Assembly (NCBI RefSeq): GCF_964186625.1
Contig: NZ_OZ075108.1
Location: forward strand, 558,001 to 622,000
Reading direction: 5' to 3'
DNA from: Asticcacaulis sp. MM231
GTDB taxonomy: Bacteria > Pseudomonadota > Alphaproteobacteria > Caulobacterales > Caulobacteraceae
Length of the DNA: 64,000 nucleotides
Under the pieces are notes generated by a model. That model made no database searches. It was not told the origin of the DNA and saw only the letters and a program-made list of their open reading frames with translations. This document shows, piece after piece, positions 17,588 to 26,955 of the stretch. The translations under genes and the position numbers were made by a program. Position 1 is the first letter of the stretch, and each line of letters begins with the position of its first letter.

Positions 17588-18940
17588 ATGAAACCACATC
17601 TCCTTCTTCTTATCCCCGCGCTGGTCATGCTCATCGCCGGGACGTCCGTTTCGGCGCGCGACTACTGGTTCGGCGCCGACCTGTCCTATGTCAATGAAAT
17701 GAAAGCCTGTGGTGCGACCTACAGCTATCAGGGCAAACAGCAGGACGCCTACGCCATCTTCGCGCAGTCAGGGCATAATCTCGTCCGCGTCCGGCTGTGG
17801 AACGACGCCAAGTGGACGCCCTATTCCGACCTGAAAGATGTCGAGATCACGCTTAAGGCCGCGAAAGCCAATGGCCAGAAAACCTTGCTCGATTTTCACT
17901 ATTCCGACGATTGGGCGGACGGCGACAAGCAGCTTGCGCCGGCCGCCTGGGCCGGCATGACCGAGGATCAGCAGGTAACGGCGCTGTATCGTTATACGCT
18001 CGATACCCTGAACGCGCTGAAAGCCAGGGGCCTGATGCCCGATATGGTGCAGGTGGGGAATGAGACCAACCACGAGATCGTTAGCTCGCTCGAAGGCGCC
18101 AAGCTGCCGATCAACTGGGCACGCAATGCCCGCCTGTTCAACGCCGGTATCAAGGCCGTGCGCGATGCTTCCGCTGACAGTTCTATAAAACCAGACATCA
18201 TGCTTCATATCGCCCAGCCGGAAAACGTCGAGGCGTGGTTTGCGGCGGCGACCGCGGCCGGCGTCACCGATTACGACATCATCGGCATCAGCTATTATCG
18301 CAAGTGGTCGAAGCTGGGTGTCGAAGGGCTGGCCGACACCATCCGTCGTAGCCGCGCCGCCTTCGGCAAGGACGTGGTGGTGGTCGAAACCGCTTATCCC
18401 TTCACCGACGATTTTGCCGATCAGGCCGGTAATCTGCTCGGTTCGGACTCGGCCCTGCCGGGTTATCCGGTGACGCCACAGGGCCAACTCAGCTACATGC
18501 ACGACCTGATGCAACTGACGCTCGATAATGGCGGCATCGGTGTCGTCTATTGGGAGCCGGCGTGGGTCTCGACCAAGTGCAGCACGCGCTGGTCTCAGGG
18601 CTCGAACTGGGAAAACGCCGCCTTCTTCGATTTCAAGCGCCAGGCGCTGCCGGCGCTCGAATGGCCGAAAGCCAGTTATGTCTGGCCGGTCGAGATGACC
18701 TTCAGCGTGGCCGATCACGGCCAGGCCGCGCAATATCTCACCGCTGATTTCACCGGCGGCGTGGCGGTGACCATGCGCAAGGACACCGATCGCTTCGTTT
18801 ACAAAGCCTGGCTTCGGCCGGAAAGTCATGTCGTTGTCGGGACAGCGATCACGAAAGAGGCGCTTGATGCTGCGGAAGCCTTTGACGTGACGGTGCCGAA
18901 AGCCGGCGGGCCGGTTGTGTTAGGGGCGCCACATAGCTAG
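17588..18940 (+). CDS. Arabinogalactan endo-beta-1,4-galactanase, GH53
   Basis: 450 residues from ATG 17588, giving a clean signal peptide (MKPHLLLLIPALVMLIAGTSVSA). The GH53 TIM barrel is obvious: FGADLSYVNEMKACGA at the N-terminus, LVRVRLWNDA, LLDFHYSDDWADGDKQ, the acid/base VQVGNETN (Glu159) and the nucleophile VVVETAYPF (Glu267), then GVVYWEPAWV. It cuts beta-1,4-galactan (pectin side chains) outside the cytoplasm into galacto-oligosaccharides. A C-terminal beta-domain of about 70 residues follows. It precedes an ECF sigma/FecR/TonB-receptor set and a GH2 galactosidase, forming a coherent galactan locus. Confidence 0.93.
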   Translation: MKPHLLLLIPALVMLIAGTSVSARDYWFGADLSYVNEMKACGATYSYQGKQQDAYAIFAQSGHNLVRVRLWNDAKWTPYSDLKDVEITLKAAKANGQKTLLDFHYSDDWADGDKQLAPAAWAGMTEDQQVTALYRYTLDTLNALKARGLMPDMVQVGNETNHEIVSSLEGAKLPINWARNARLFNAGIKAVRDASADSSIKPDIMLHIAQPENVEAWFAAATAAGVTDYDIIGISYYRKWSKLGVEGLADTIRRSRAAFGKDVVVVETAYPFTDDFADQAGNLLGSDSALPGYPVTPQGQLSYMHDLMQLTLDNGGIGVVYWEPAWVSTKCSTRWSQGSNWENAAFFDFKRQALPALEWPKASYVWPVEMTFSVADHGQAAQYLTADFTGGVAVTMRKDTDRFVYKAWLRPESHVVVGTAITKEALDAAEAFDVTVPKAGGPVVLGAPHS

Positions 18941-19097
18941 TTTGAAATATATATTATAGTACAATTGTCTGGCGGATGGTTTCGTCTGTGTTATAAATCG
19001 TCAAAAGCCGGTGTGTGCGTAATGCGCGTGCTCGGAATAAAAACGAACACGGGGAGAGCAGCAGGATGCCAAACATCATAAATAAGGCGGTCAGACT

Positions 19098-19694
19098 ATG
19101 ACCGTTAAAACCGGTGACGTCCGCAAGGCCCTTCTGGCTTTTGTCGGCACGCAGATCCTGCCGCATGAGGCCGATCTGCGCCATTGGCTGCTAAGGCTGG
19201 GTGTGAAAGCGCATGAGCTCGATGATATTGTTCAGGATGTCTATTGCCGTTTGCTGCGACTGGAGCGCGTTGATCATATCGAAGACCCGCGCGCCTATCT
19301 CTTCCGTTCGGCGCGCAATGTCCTGCTGGAGCAGGTGCGCAAGAGCAAGATCGTGTCGATCATGACCGTTCAAAATCTTGATGAACTGGGGGTGGCCGAT
19401 CTGGGGCCAAGCCCCGAAAGCGCTGCCTCGTCGCGCGCCGAGCTGATGCGCGTGCTGGCCCTGATCGGTGACTTGCCGGAGCGCTGCCGGCAGGTGTTCG
19501 AACTGCGCAAGGTGCATGGCCTGTCGCAGGCCGAAACGGCGAAAGCGCTGCGCATCAGCGAGAACATCGTCGAGAAGGAAACCGCCAAGGGGCTTGTGCT
19601 GATCCTGCGCCACATGGCTGAGGCCGTGGTGCCCGATGTGCCGGTTCGCCGGCCCAGGTCGCCCGAGTTCGGAGTGCTATATGCTGCCGATTAG
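19098..19694 (+). CDS. FecI-like ECF RNA polymerase sigma factor
   Basis: 198 residues. Sigma-2 region: ELDDIVQDVYCRLLRLERVDHIEDPRAYLFRSARNVLLEQVRK. Sigma-4 region: LMRVLALIGDLPERCRQVFELRKVHGLSQAETAKALRISENIVEKETAKGL, the typical FecI helix-turn-helix. It overlaps the FecR gene by 14 bases, so the two are translationally coupled. It is expected to drive transcription of the TonB receptor downstream when galacto-oligosaccharide binding is signalled through the STN domain and FecR. Confidence 0.93.
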   Translation: MTVKTGDVRKALLAFVGTQILPHEADLRHWLLRLGVKAHELDDIVQDVYCRLLRLERVDHIEDPRAYLFRSARNVLLEQVRKSKIVSIMTVQNLDELGVADLGPSPESAASSRAELMRVLALIGDLPERCRQVFELRKVHGLSQAETAKALRISENIVEKETAKGLVLILRHMAEAVVPDVPVRRPRSPEFGVLYAAD

Positions 19695-20652
19695 CGAAGA
19701 GGCGGCGCGGTGGGTGGCGCGTCTGAAGGGTGACTGTAACGACAGGGTGCGGGCCGAGTTCGAGGCTTGGCATGACGCCGATCCGCGCCATCAGGGCGCT
19801 TACCTGCGCGCTGAGGCAGCCTGGATGATGCTTGACCGCGCGCAGGTGATGACGCACGGTGATACGCTGCTGTCGCGGCGGGCGCTCGAAGAGAAGTTGA
19901 AGGCGCATCGTGCGGCGGTCAATCGGCGTTATGTGCTGGGCGGCGCCATGGCGGCCTCGGCGGCCGGCGCGGTCGGTGTCGGTTATGTGCTGAGCCATCG
20001 TCTGAGCTTCGCCACGGGGCTTGGCGAATTGCGCAATGTGCCGTTGAAGGACCGCTCGATCGCCGCCGTCAATACCGACAGCCAGATCGACGTCGATATG
20101 AGCGAGCGTCTGCGCCATGTCGCACTGGTCAAGGGCGAGGCGTGGTTTCAGGTGGCGAAGAATCCGGACGTGCCTTTTGTGGTGTCGGCTGGTAATATCC
20201 GCGTGCGCGCCGTCGGCACGGCGTTCAGCGTTCGCCGCCGCAAGGGCGGGGTTGAAGTCCTCGTGACCGAAGGCACGGTTGAGGCTTGGAACGTCAACGA
20301 CAAGGATGGCCGCGTCAGCCTGACGGCTGGCCACGAGGCCTTTGTGGCCGAAAAGCCGGAGGTCGTCGCCATCAATTTTCGTCCCGATGAGGTCGAGCGC
20401 CGGCTGGCCTGGCGTGAGCGCGAAATCATTCTCAATTCTGAATCCCTGAGCGATGCGGTGGCGGAATTCAACCGCTATAATGCCCGCCAGATCGTGCTGG
20501 CAGATCCGGCGCTCGGCGCCTCGCAACTGGTGGGTGGTTTCCAGGTCGATCAGCCGGAAACCTTTGCCCGCGCCGTCCATGCGGCGCTCAATGTGCCGGT
20601 CTCCATCCAGGACGACCGTATCATAATTGGTACAAATGCGACAGCGCTGTAA
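19681..20652 (+). CDS. FecR-family anti-sigma regulator
   Basis: 323 residues from ATG 19681, which overlaps the sigma gene end. An N-terminal cytoplasmic sigma-binding region (EEAARWVARLKGD, FEAWHDADPRHQGAY) is followed by one transmembrane helix near 85-105 and the periplasmic FecR domain (RSIAAVNTDSQIDV, VKGEAWFQVAKNPDVPFVV, VRAVGTAFSVR). A C-terminal DUF4974-like STN-contacting part (ILNSESLSDAVAEFNRYNARQIVLADPAL) completes it. It relays receptor occupancy from the outer membrane to the ECF sigma factor. Confidence 0.93.
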   Translation: MLPISEEAARWVARLKGDCNDRVRAEFEAWHDADPRHQGAYLRAEAAWMMLDRAQVMTHGDTLLSRRALEEKLKAHRAAVNRRYVLGGAMAASAAGAVGVGYVLSHRLSFATGLGELRNVPLKDRSIAAVNTDSQIDVDMSERLRHVALVKGEAWFQVAKNPDVPFVVSAGNIRVRAVGTAFSVRRRKGGVEVLVTEGTVEAWNVNDKDGRVSLTAGHEAFVAEKPEVVAINFRPDEVERRLAWREREIILNSESLSDAVAEFNRYNARQIVLADPALGASQLVGGFQVDQPETFARAVHAALNVPVSIQDDRIIIGTNATAL

Positions 20653-20675
20653 AATTTATACTATAATTGCGGCGG

Positions 20676-20708
20676 AAAAATACGGGCCGCACATCTTGTT
20701 ATCAGAAG
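20676..20708 (+). promoter_or_regulatory. Possible FecI-type promoter before the TonB receptor
   Basis: GGAAAAAT near 20679 followed about 16 bases later by TCTTGTTAT resembles the GGAAAT / TCCTTT spacing of FecI-dependent promoters. Location between fecR and the receptor is right; match is only approximate. Confidence 0.35.
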
Positions 20709-20765
20709 GCGCTTAAAGCGCCTCACCACCAAGATGCCATACACATAAGATTCAGGGAACATCAC

Positions 20766-23651
20766 ATGTCACATTGGAATAACGGACTTCGTGCCGCCCT
20801 TATGGGCTCGGTCGCGGCGGTCGTCATGATCGCCCAGCCCGCTGCGGCCCAAACACAAGCCTATAACATTCCGGCACAGGATGCCGCGACCGCTATCCCA
20901 GCCTTTGTCAAGCAATCGGGTTTGCAGGTGCTGGCCACAGCGCAGGATCTGCAGGGTGTGCGTACCAATGCCGTTTCCGGCAGTCTGACAAGCGATGCAG
21001 CCCTCAAGCAACTGGTGGCCAATACCGGCCTCACCATCAAGACCAATGACGGCACATCCGCCGTGATCGTGCGCGCCAGTGCAACAAATGCGAGCGCGTC
21101 CGACGCCATGGCTGCGGCGCCCGAAGCCGATCCGCAGGAAGTTGTCGTTGTTGGGATGCGCAAGTCGATGCGCGATGCCCTCGACGTCAAGCGCCGCAAC
21201 ACCGGCATCGTCGAAGCTGTGTCCTCGAAGGACATCGGCGCTTTGCCGGATGTCACCATCGCCGAAACGCTCAACCGCCTGCCGGGCGTCATGGCTGCGC
21301 GCGATCGCGGCAATGACAGTCAGGCCTCGATCCGTGGCCTTGGCGCGCGCATGGTTCTGGGCACGGTCAATGGCCGTGAAGTGGCGTCGTCCGAACCTGA
21401 CCGCAATGTGCGCTGGGAAGTCTATCCCTCCGAAGTCGTCTCCGGCGCTTCGGTCTACAAGTCGTCGGAAGCCAAACTGATCTCAGGCGGCATTTCTGGC
21501 ACGGTTGATCTGCAAACCATCCGCCCGCTCGATTACAAGGGGCCCGGCGTCGTGTTGCGCGCCGGCCCGGTCTATTATGACGGCGGTTCGAAATTTCCCA
21601 ACTATGATGGTCAGGGCTATCGCGCCTCGGCTTCGTTCGTGCACCGCTTTTCTGACCGTTTCGCCGCCGTGCTCGGCCTGACCTCGCAGGTTCAGAAAAA
21701 CGGCTACGAGTTGGTGCAGGGCTGGGGCTATAATGCCGGCGCCAACACTGGCGCGGTCATTGCCGGTGACGCCACCAAGTATAACACGCCGTGGGGCGCG
21801 CAGGCCGAGGCCAAGCGCCTGAAGGAATTGCGCATCGGCGCATCTCTTGGTCTGCAGTTCAAGCCGGCCGATAATTTCCTGCTCAGCTATGACCTGCTCT
21901 ATTCCGACATCAAGATCAACGAATTGCAGGATCAGGCCTGGTATGGCGATGGCGCCTGGGGCAACTGGGACGGCGGTAACCTGTCAAACTACGTCGATGG
22001 CGCGGCCGCTTCCGGCCATGCGCCGGTCATCGACGACAACGGCGATGTGGTATCGGCCTCGGTCGCCTGGGCCGGTGATAAATCCGTCGTGGCGCGCTAC
22101 ACCGAGGACAAGAGCCTCATCGTGCAGGGCCTGAACGCCAAGTGGTCGCTGGAGCACTGGACCCTGTCGGCCGACGCTTCCTATTCCAAGGCGCAGCGCT
22201 ATAACCTATGGGCGGCCAATGAGTTCGCCTATTGGCCCAGCCTGATGACCTATGATTTCCGCGGCAAGCCGGCCATCACCGTATCCTCGTCGCCGGAAAG
22301 CAACACACAGACGGCGCAAACCGGCCAGACCTCGCTCGGCGCCGTCACCGACGAACTGAAGAGCCTGCATTTGGACGCCGAACGTCATTTCGAAAGCGGC
22401 CTCTTCACCGGCCTGCTGTTTGGTGCGCGCGTTTCGGAGCGCACCAAGGCGCTGGGCCAGCTTGATGGCACGGTGACGCCGATCATCGGCGCCCTACCGG
22501 ATTATCTGCTGACGTCCTATCAGTTCAAGAACTTCAATATCCCGACCATCCTGACCGGTGATTTCGGCGCCCTGGCCACGCACCTCTACGGCACGACGTT
22601 CGATATCGATCCGAAGACGACCCCGATCACCGATACGGTCGAGGAAAAGGTCAAGGAAGCCTATATCGAGGGCACCTACGCCACCACCATCGCCGGCATC
22701 GCGGTCGACGGCAATGTTGGCGTTCGCGTCATCGACGTCGAAACCGATTCCGCCGGCTCTTCCACCATCGCTGGCGATTGGTATGAGGCTACGCCGGGCA
22801 ACTGGGTGCAGGCCATGGTGACTACGCCGGTTACCGGTGGCACGAGCTATTCCAAGGTGCTGCCTTCGGCCACCGTGCGCTTCGATTTCGGCAATGGGCA
22901 GTTCCTGAAATTCTCGGCCGCCAAGGTGATCTCGCGTCCGCCGCTGAATGACATGATCATCACGCGCAGCCTGTCCTCGACCGCGCCCTATACCGGTTCG
23001 GCGGGCAATCCGTATCTGAAGCCATTTGAAGCCAATCAGATCGATATCTCTTACGAGAACTACTTCAATAAGGACGCCCTGTTCGCCATCAGCGCCTACC
23101 ACAAGGAGGTCAGTAACTTCATCGGCTACGCCACGCGTCAGGAAACGATCAACGGCAATCCGTACACCCTGGTCTCGCCGGTGAATGCCGATAAGGGCGG
23201 TAGCATAGATGGCGTGGAACTGACCTTCCAGAGCTCGTTCGGCTTTATCGGTCTCGATCACTTCGGCATCTACTCCAACTACGCCTATGTCGATTCTGAT
23301 TTGAAGGAAATGTCGAACGACCTGCCGATGAACGGCTTGGCGCGCGATACGGCGGCGGTGGATTTCTGGTATTCCGATCATGGCATCGATGCCCGCCTCG
23401 GCACCAAGTATCACTCGACCTACACCGCCATCTATGGCTGGAATGATGCGCAACTGATCCGCGTACGCCCCGAAACCACCATGGATTTCAGCGTCAGCTA
23501 CCAGATCAATCCGGTGATCCAGGTGCGTTTCCAGGCCAACAACCTGCTCGATACGCCGTTGCGCACCTATAACGACAATGTCGAGGACCGTCTGGGCCGC
23601 TATGACCTCTACGGCAAGCGCTACCTGCTCGACCTGACGTTCAAGTACTAA
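20766..23651 (+). CDS. TonB-dependent transducer/receptor with N-terminal STN domain, probably for galacto-oligosaccharides
   Basis: 961 residues from ATG 20766. Signal peptide to about residue 28 (PAAAQ), STN domain about 33-105 (IPAQDAATAIPAFVKQSGLQ, GSLTSDAALKQLV), a TonB-box-like EVVVVG, plug about 125-245 (ALPDVTIAETLNRLPGV, SIRGLG) and a 22-strand barrel ending LLDLTFKY. The STN domain marks it as a transducer that signals to FecR and the sigma factor immediately upstream. The neighbouring GH53 and GH2 genes point to galactan fragments as ligand; that is inference from context. Confidence 0.93.
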   Translation: MSHWNNGLRAALMGSVAAVVMIAQPAAAQTQAYNIPAQDAATAIPAFVKQSGLQVLATAQDLQGVRTNAVSGSLTSDAALKQLVANTGLTIKTNDGTSAVIVRASATNASASDAMAAAPEADPQEVVVVGMRKSMRDALDVKRRNTGIVEAVSSKDIGALPDVTIAETLNRLPGVMAARDRGNDSQASIRGLGARMVLGTVNGREVASSEPDRNVRWEVYPSEVVSGASVYKSSEAKLISGGISGTVDLQTIRPLDYKGPGVVLRAGPVYYDGGSKFPNYDGQGYRASASFVHRFSDRFAAVLGLTSQVQKNGYELVQGWGYNAGANTGAVIAGDATKYNTPWGAQAEAKRLKELRIGASLGLQFKPADNFLLSYDLLYSDIKINELQDQAWYGDGAWGNWDGGNLSNYVDGAAASGHAPVIDDNGDVVSASVAWAGDKSVVARYTEDKSLIVQGLNAKWSLEHWTLSADASYSKAQRYNLWAANEFAYWPSLMTYDFRGKPAITVSSSPESNTQTAQTGQTSLGAVTDELKSLHLDAERHFESGLFTGLLFGARVSERTKALGQLDGTVTPIIGALPDYLLTSYQFKNFNIPTILTGDFGALATHLYGTTFDIDPKTTPITDTVEEKVKEAYIEGTYATTIAGIAVDGNVGVRVIDVETDSAGSSTIAGDWYEATPGNWVQAMVTTPVTGGTSYSKVLPSATVRFDFGNGQFLKFSAAKVISRPPLNDMIITRSLSSTAPYTGSAGNPYLKPFEANQIDISYENYFNKDALFAISAYHKEVSNFIGYATRQETINGNPYTLVSPVNADKGGSIDGVELTFQSSFGFIGLDHFGIYSNYAYVDSDLKEMSNDLPMNGLARDTAAVDFWYSDHGIDARLGTKYHSTYTAIYGWNDAQLIRVRPETTMDFSVSYQINPVIQVRFQANNLLDTPLRTYNDNVEDRLGRYDLYGKRYLLDLTFKY

Positions 23652-23665
23652 GGAGAGGCCCCTTG

Positions 23666-23735
23666 TACCTCCCCGCTTGCCGGGGAGGGGGACCATCGAG
23701 CGTAGCGAAGATGGTGGTGGGGTATTCTTACTTCC
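23666..23735 (+). repeat. Palindromic intergenic repeat, copy A
   Basis: Two successive hairpins: CCTCCCCG/CGGGGAGG (23668-23688) and ACCATC ... GATGGT (23692-23715), then TGGTGGTGGGGTATTCTTAC. The same architecture and edge sequences recur at 39.4 kb. Looks like a REP/MITE-like intergenic element and may also act as a terminator for the receptor gene. Confidence 0.7.
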
Positions 23736-23816
23736 TAACCTATCCAATGGCCGGGTCTTGACCTTATCGAGATCCGGTCATCATTGTTGTTAAAGCTCAA
23801 AAAAGGAAACGCCGAC

Positions 23817-26297
23817 ATGCTGGAACTGAACCGCCGCCATCTTCTGGCCAGCGCCGCCGCCACTTTCGCTGCCGTACAGGCTGGGGCAGGACAGGCGCAA
23901 ACGGTTGTAATGGGGGAGGTCAAGTCTCCACGTCAGCGCCTACGTTTCGACACCGGCTGGCGCTTTGCCTTTGGCCACCTCAACGATGTCGAGAAGGACT
24001 TCGGTTTTGGCAGCGATCAGCGCACCTACGCCAAGCAGGGGCCCGACGCCACACCTGTTGCCAAGCCGGACTACGACGACTCACAATGGCGGCCCGTCAC
24101 CCTGCCTCACGACTGGGCGGTGGAACTGCCGTTCGTGCATAGGGAACCGAAAACACCGCTCAAGCCGGACGATCACGGTTCGGTGTGGGATCCGGCCGCC
24201 AATCACGGTTACAAGCCACTGGGCCGCGATTATCCGGAAACCAGTGTCGGTTGGTATCGGAAGACATTTACGCTTGATGCTGCCGATAAGGGCAAGCGGA
24301 TATCACTGGAATTCGACGGCGTTTTCCGTGACGCCATGGTGATCATCAATGGCTATATCGTTCGCACCAATGAGAGCGGCTATACGCCCTTCCGTGTCGA
24401 ACTGAACGACTTCCTCAACACCGACGACAAGCCCAACACCGTGCTGGTGCGTGTCGATGCGTCGCTCGGCGAAGGTTGGTTCTATGAAGGCGCTGGCATC
24501 TACCGCCATGTCTGGCTGGTCAAGACCAATCCGGTGCATATTCCGCAATATGGTGTCTGTGTGCGGGCAAAGACGGATGGCACTGTCGAGGTGACGACAA
24601 CGGTCAGGAACGACAGTGATGTAAAAAAAACTGTTTCGATTTTAAACAAGTTAAAACAAACGACGAATGGTCCGTTTGAAGGCATCGCTCTCACATCAGT
24701 CAATTTAAAGGCATGGGAAATGCAAGACATTGTCCAGACCTTTAGCGTCGACAAGCCACGTTTATGGTCTTTGACGGACCCATTTTTAAATGTACTTGAG
24801 ACGATTGTTTTTAATGAAACCAATGTCGGGATTGACTATATCGCCACCCCCTTCGGTTTCCGCGATATCAAGTTCGACGCCCAAAACGGCTTCTTCCTCA
24901 ATGGCAAATCGGTCAAGCTGAAGGGCACCTGCAATCACCAGGACCATGCCGGTGTCGGCGCCGCCATTCCCGACGCCCTGCAACGCTGGCGGCTGCAACA
25001 ACTGAAGAACATGGGCTGTAACGCCTATCGCGCTTCGCATAATCCACCGACGCCGGAACTGCTCGACCTGTGCGATGAAATGGGCATTCTTGTCATCGAT
25101 GAAACGCGCCTGATGACCTCATCGCCGGAAGGTCTGGCGCAACTGGAAACCCTGATCAGGCGTGACCGTAATCACCCCTCGGTCATCCTGTGGTCGATCG
25201 GCAATGAGGAGCCTCAGCAGGGCACCGAACGTGGTGCGCATATCGCCCGCACCATGAAGCGCCTGTGCAACGATCTTGACCCGACGCGTCTCATCACCGC
25301 CGCTATGGATAATGGCTATGGCGAGGGCATCACCGAGGTGATCGACGTCATGGGCTTCAATTACCGCGATCATCTGATCGATGACTTCCACAGGAAGTTT
25401 CCCAACATGCCGATCATCGGCAGTGAGACCGCTTCGACCGTTTCGACACGTGGCGAATATATCAAGGATGACGCCGCCCATATCGTGCCGGCCTATGATA
25501 CGACCGCACCGTGGTGGGCCACGACCGCCGAAGGCTGGTGGCCGCATTTCGAGCGTCAGCCCTTTATCGCCGGTGGTTTTATCTGGACCGGCTTCGATTA
25601 TCGCGGCGAGCCAACGCCCTATAGCTCATGGCCGAGCGTCTCGTCGCAATTCGGCGCCCTCGACACCTGCGGATTCCCAAAGGATAATTACTGGTATTAT
25701 CGCGCCTGGTGGCGTCCTGAACCTTTGCTGCACCTTTTCCCGCACTGGAACTGGGAAGGCAAGGAGGGGCAGGACATCTCCGTGTGGGCGCATTCGAATG
25801 CCGACGAGATCGAGCTGTTCGTCAACGGCAAATCGGCGGGTCGCAAAACTGTCGTGAAGGGTTTTCACGTCGAATGGACCGTGCCCTATCAGCCGGGCAA
25901 GATCGAGGCCTTCGCCTATAAGGCCGGCAAGGTCATTCTGAAGGACAAGCGCGAAACCGCCGGCGCGCCGGCGAAGATCGTGCTGACGACCGATCGCACA
26001 TCGCTGATAAATGATGGCATGGACTGCGCGGTGCTTAAGGCCGAGGTGTTTGACGCCAAGGGGCGTCCGGTGCCGAGGGCGGATAATCTGATCACCTTTG
26101 CGGTATCGGGACCGGCTGCGGTGATCGGCGTCGGCAATGGCAATCCGAACAGCCACGAGGCTGACAAGGCATCACAGCGCAAGGCTTTCAACGGCCTGTG
26201 TAGCGCCATCGTGCAGGTGACCGGCGTCGGCGGCATTACCGTCACGGCCAGCGCTGATGGGTTGACCTCCGGCAAGGTGATATTGAAGTCAGCCTAA
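23817..26297 (+). CDS. GH2 beta-galactosidase, exported
   Basis: 826 residues from ATG 23817, preceded by AAAGGAAAC. Tat-like leader NRRHLLASAAATFAAVQAGAGQAQ. Then the GH2 sugar-binding jelly roll (about 35-240), an immunoglobulin-like domain, and the TIM barrel with acid/base Glu464 in WSIGNEEP and nucleophile Glu537 in IIGSETAS; C-terminal DUF4982-like and Ig-like domains follow. Length and domain order fit LacZ-type enzymes of polysaccharide loci. Likely releases galactose from oligosaccharides made by the GH53. Bases about 24618-24840 are strikingly AT-richer, with Lys-AAA, Phe-TTT and Leu-TTA codons unlike the rest. Confidence 0.92.
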   Translation: MLELNRRHLLASAAATFAAVQAGAGQAQTVVMGEVKSPRQRLRFDTGWRFAFGHLNDVEKDFGFGSDQRTYAKQGPDATPVAKPDYDDSQWRPVTLPHDWAVELPFVHREPKTPLKPDDHGSVWDPAANHGYKPLGRDYPETSVGWYRKTFTLDAADKGKRISLEFDGVFRDAMVIINGYIVRTNESGYTPFRVELNDFLNTDDKPNTVLVRVDASLGEGWFYEGAGIYRHVWLVKTNPVHIPQYGVCVRAKTDGTVEVTTTVRNDSDVKKTVSILNKLKQTTNGPFEGIALTSVNLKAWEMQDIVQTFSVDKPRLWSLTDPFLNVLETIVFNETNVGIDYIATPFGFRDIKFDAQNGFFLNGKSVKLKGTCNHQDHAGVGAAIPDALQRWRLQQLKNMGCNAYRASHNPPTPELLDLCDEMGILVIDETRLMTSSPEGLAQLETLIRRDRNHPSVILWSIGNEEPQQGTERGAHIARTMKRLCNDLDPTRLITAAMDNGYGEGITEVIDVMGFNYRDHLIDDFHRKFPNMPIIGSETASTVSTRGEYIKDDAAHIVPAYDTTAPWWATTAEGWWPHFERQPFIAGGFIWTGFDYRGEPTPYSSWPSVSSQFGALDTCGFPKDNYWYYRAWWRPEPLLHLFPHWNWEGKEGQDISVWAHSNADEIELFVNGKSAGRKTVVKGFHVEWTVPYQPGKIEAFAYKAGKVILKDKRETAGAPAKIVLTTDRTSLINDGMDCAVLKAEVFDAKGRPVPRADNLITFAVSGPAAVIGVGNGNPNSHEADKASQRKAFNGLCSAIVQVTGVGGITVTASADGLTSGKVILKSA

Positions 26298-26298
26298 T

Positions 26299-26332
26299 AA
26301 AAAGCTCCCCGGTCTTCGCCGGGGAGCTTTTT
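26299..26332. terminator. Bidirectional terminator between galactosidase and msrA
   Basis: AAAAAGCTCCCCGG-tcttcg-CCGGGGAGCTTTTT, a strong hairpin with A and T tracts on both sides, serving the convergent genes. Confidence 0.9.
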
Positions 26333-26336
26333 CTGA

Positions 26337-26942
26337 TTAGTGTGACGCCTTGTTGCCCCACAGCTTCTTGAGCGCCGGCCCCCGGCCGCAGCCGCGATAA
26401 TAGGCCTCATACTGCACGCTGTGAGTTTGCCAGTAATGCTGGTGATAGTCCTCCGCCGGATAAAAAGGCAGGCCGGTATCGACGGACCTGACGATCAGGG
26501 TGCGGATCGGTTTGCTAAGCTGTTGCGTGACGGCCTGTTTGGAAGCCACAGCCGCCGCTTGCTGTGCCGGTGAGAAGGTGAAAATCGCGGTGCGGTATTG
26601 CTCGCCGCCATCACAGATCACGCGGCTTTGCGTCGTCGGGTCGGTCGAATGCCAGAAGGTATCGAGCAACTGATCATAGCTCACCTTTTCGGGATCATAG
26701 GTGACCTCGACGGCCTCGACGTGGCCGGTGCCGCCGCGAACCACCTCCTCGTAGCTCGGGTTTTTCACCGAACCGCCCATGAAGCCGGCGCGGGTATTGG
26801 TCACGCCCGCCACATGGTCAAAGGCCTTCTGTGTGCTCCAGAAACAGCCGCCGGCAAAAACCGCCACCTGCTTATCGGCCGCCATGGCGTTGCCGGTGAA
26901 GCTGAGCGCCAGCAGGGTCGTCAGGAATAAGCGTCGTAACAT
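26337..26942 (-). CDS. msrA: Peptide-methionine (S)-S-oxide reductase, exported
   Basis: 201 residues. Signal peptide MLRRLFLTTLLALSFTGNAMAA, then the MsrA active-site motif GCFWSTQKAF (catalytic Cys), GGTGHVEAVEVTYDPEKVSYDQLL, QYRTAIF and the C-terminal HYWQTHSVQYEAYYRGCGR. It repairs methionine sulfoxide in periplasmic proteins, with thiol recycling from a membrane donor. It lies 13 bases after msrB on the same strand, a clear operon pair. Confidence 0.95.
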   Translation of the reverse strand: MLRRLFLTTLLALSFTGNAMAADKQVAVFAGGCFWSTQKAFDHVAGVTNTRAGFMGGSVKNPSYEEVVRGGTGHVEAVEVTYDPEKVSYDQLLDTFWHSTDPTTQSRVICDGGEQYRTAIFTFSPAQQAAAVASKQAVTQQLSKPIRTLIVRSVDTGLPFYPAEDYHQHYWQTHSVQYEAYYRGCGRGPALKKLWGNKASH

Positions 26943-26955
26943 GATCGGCTCCTTA

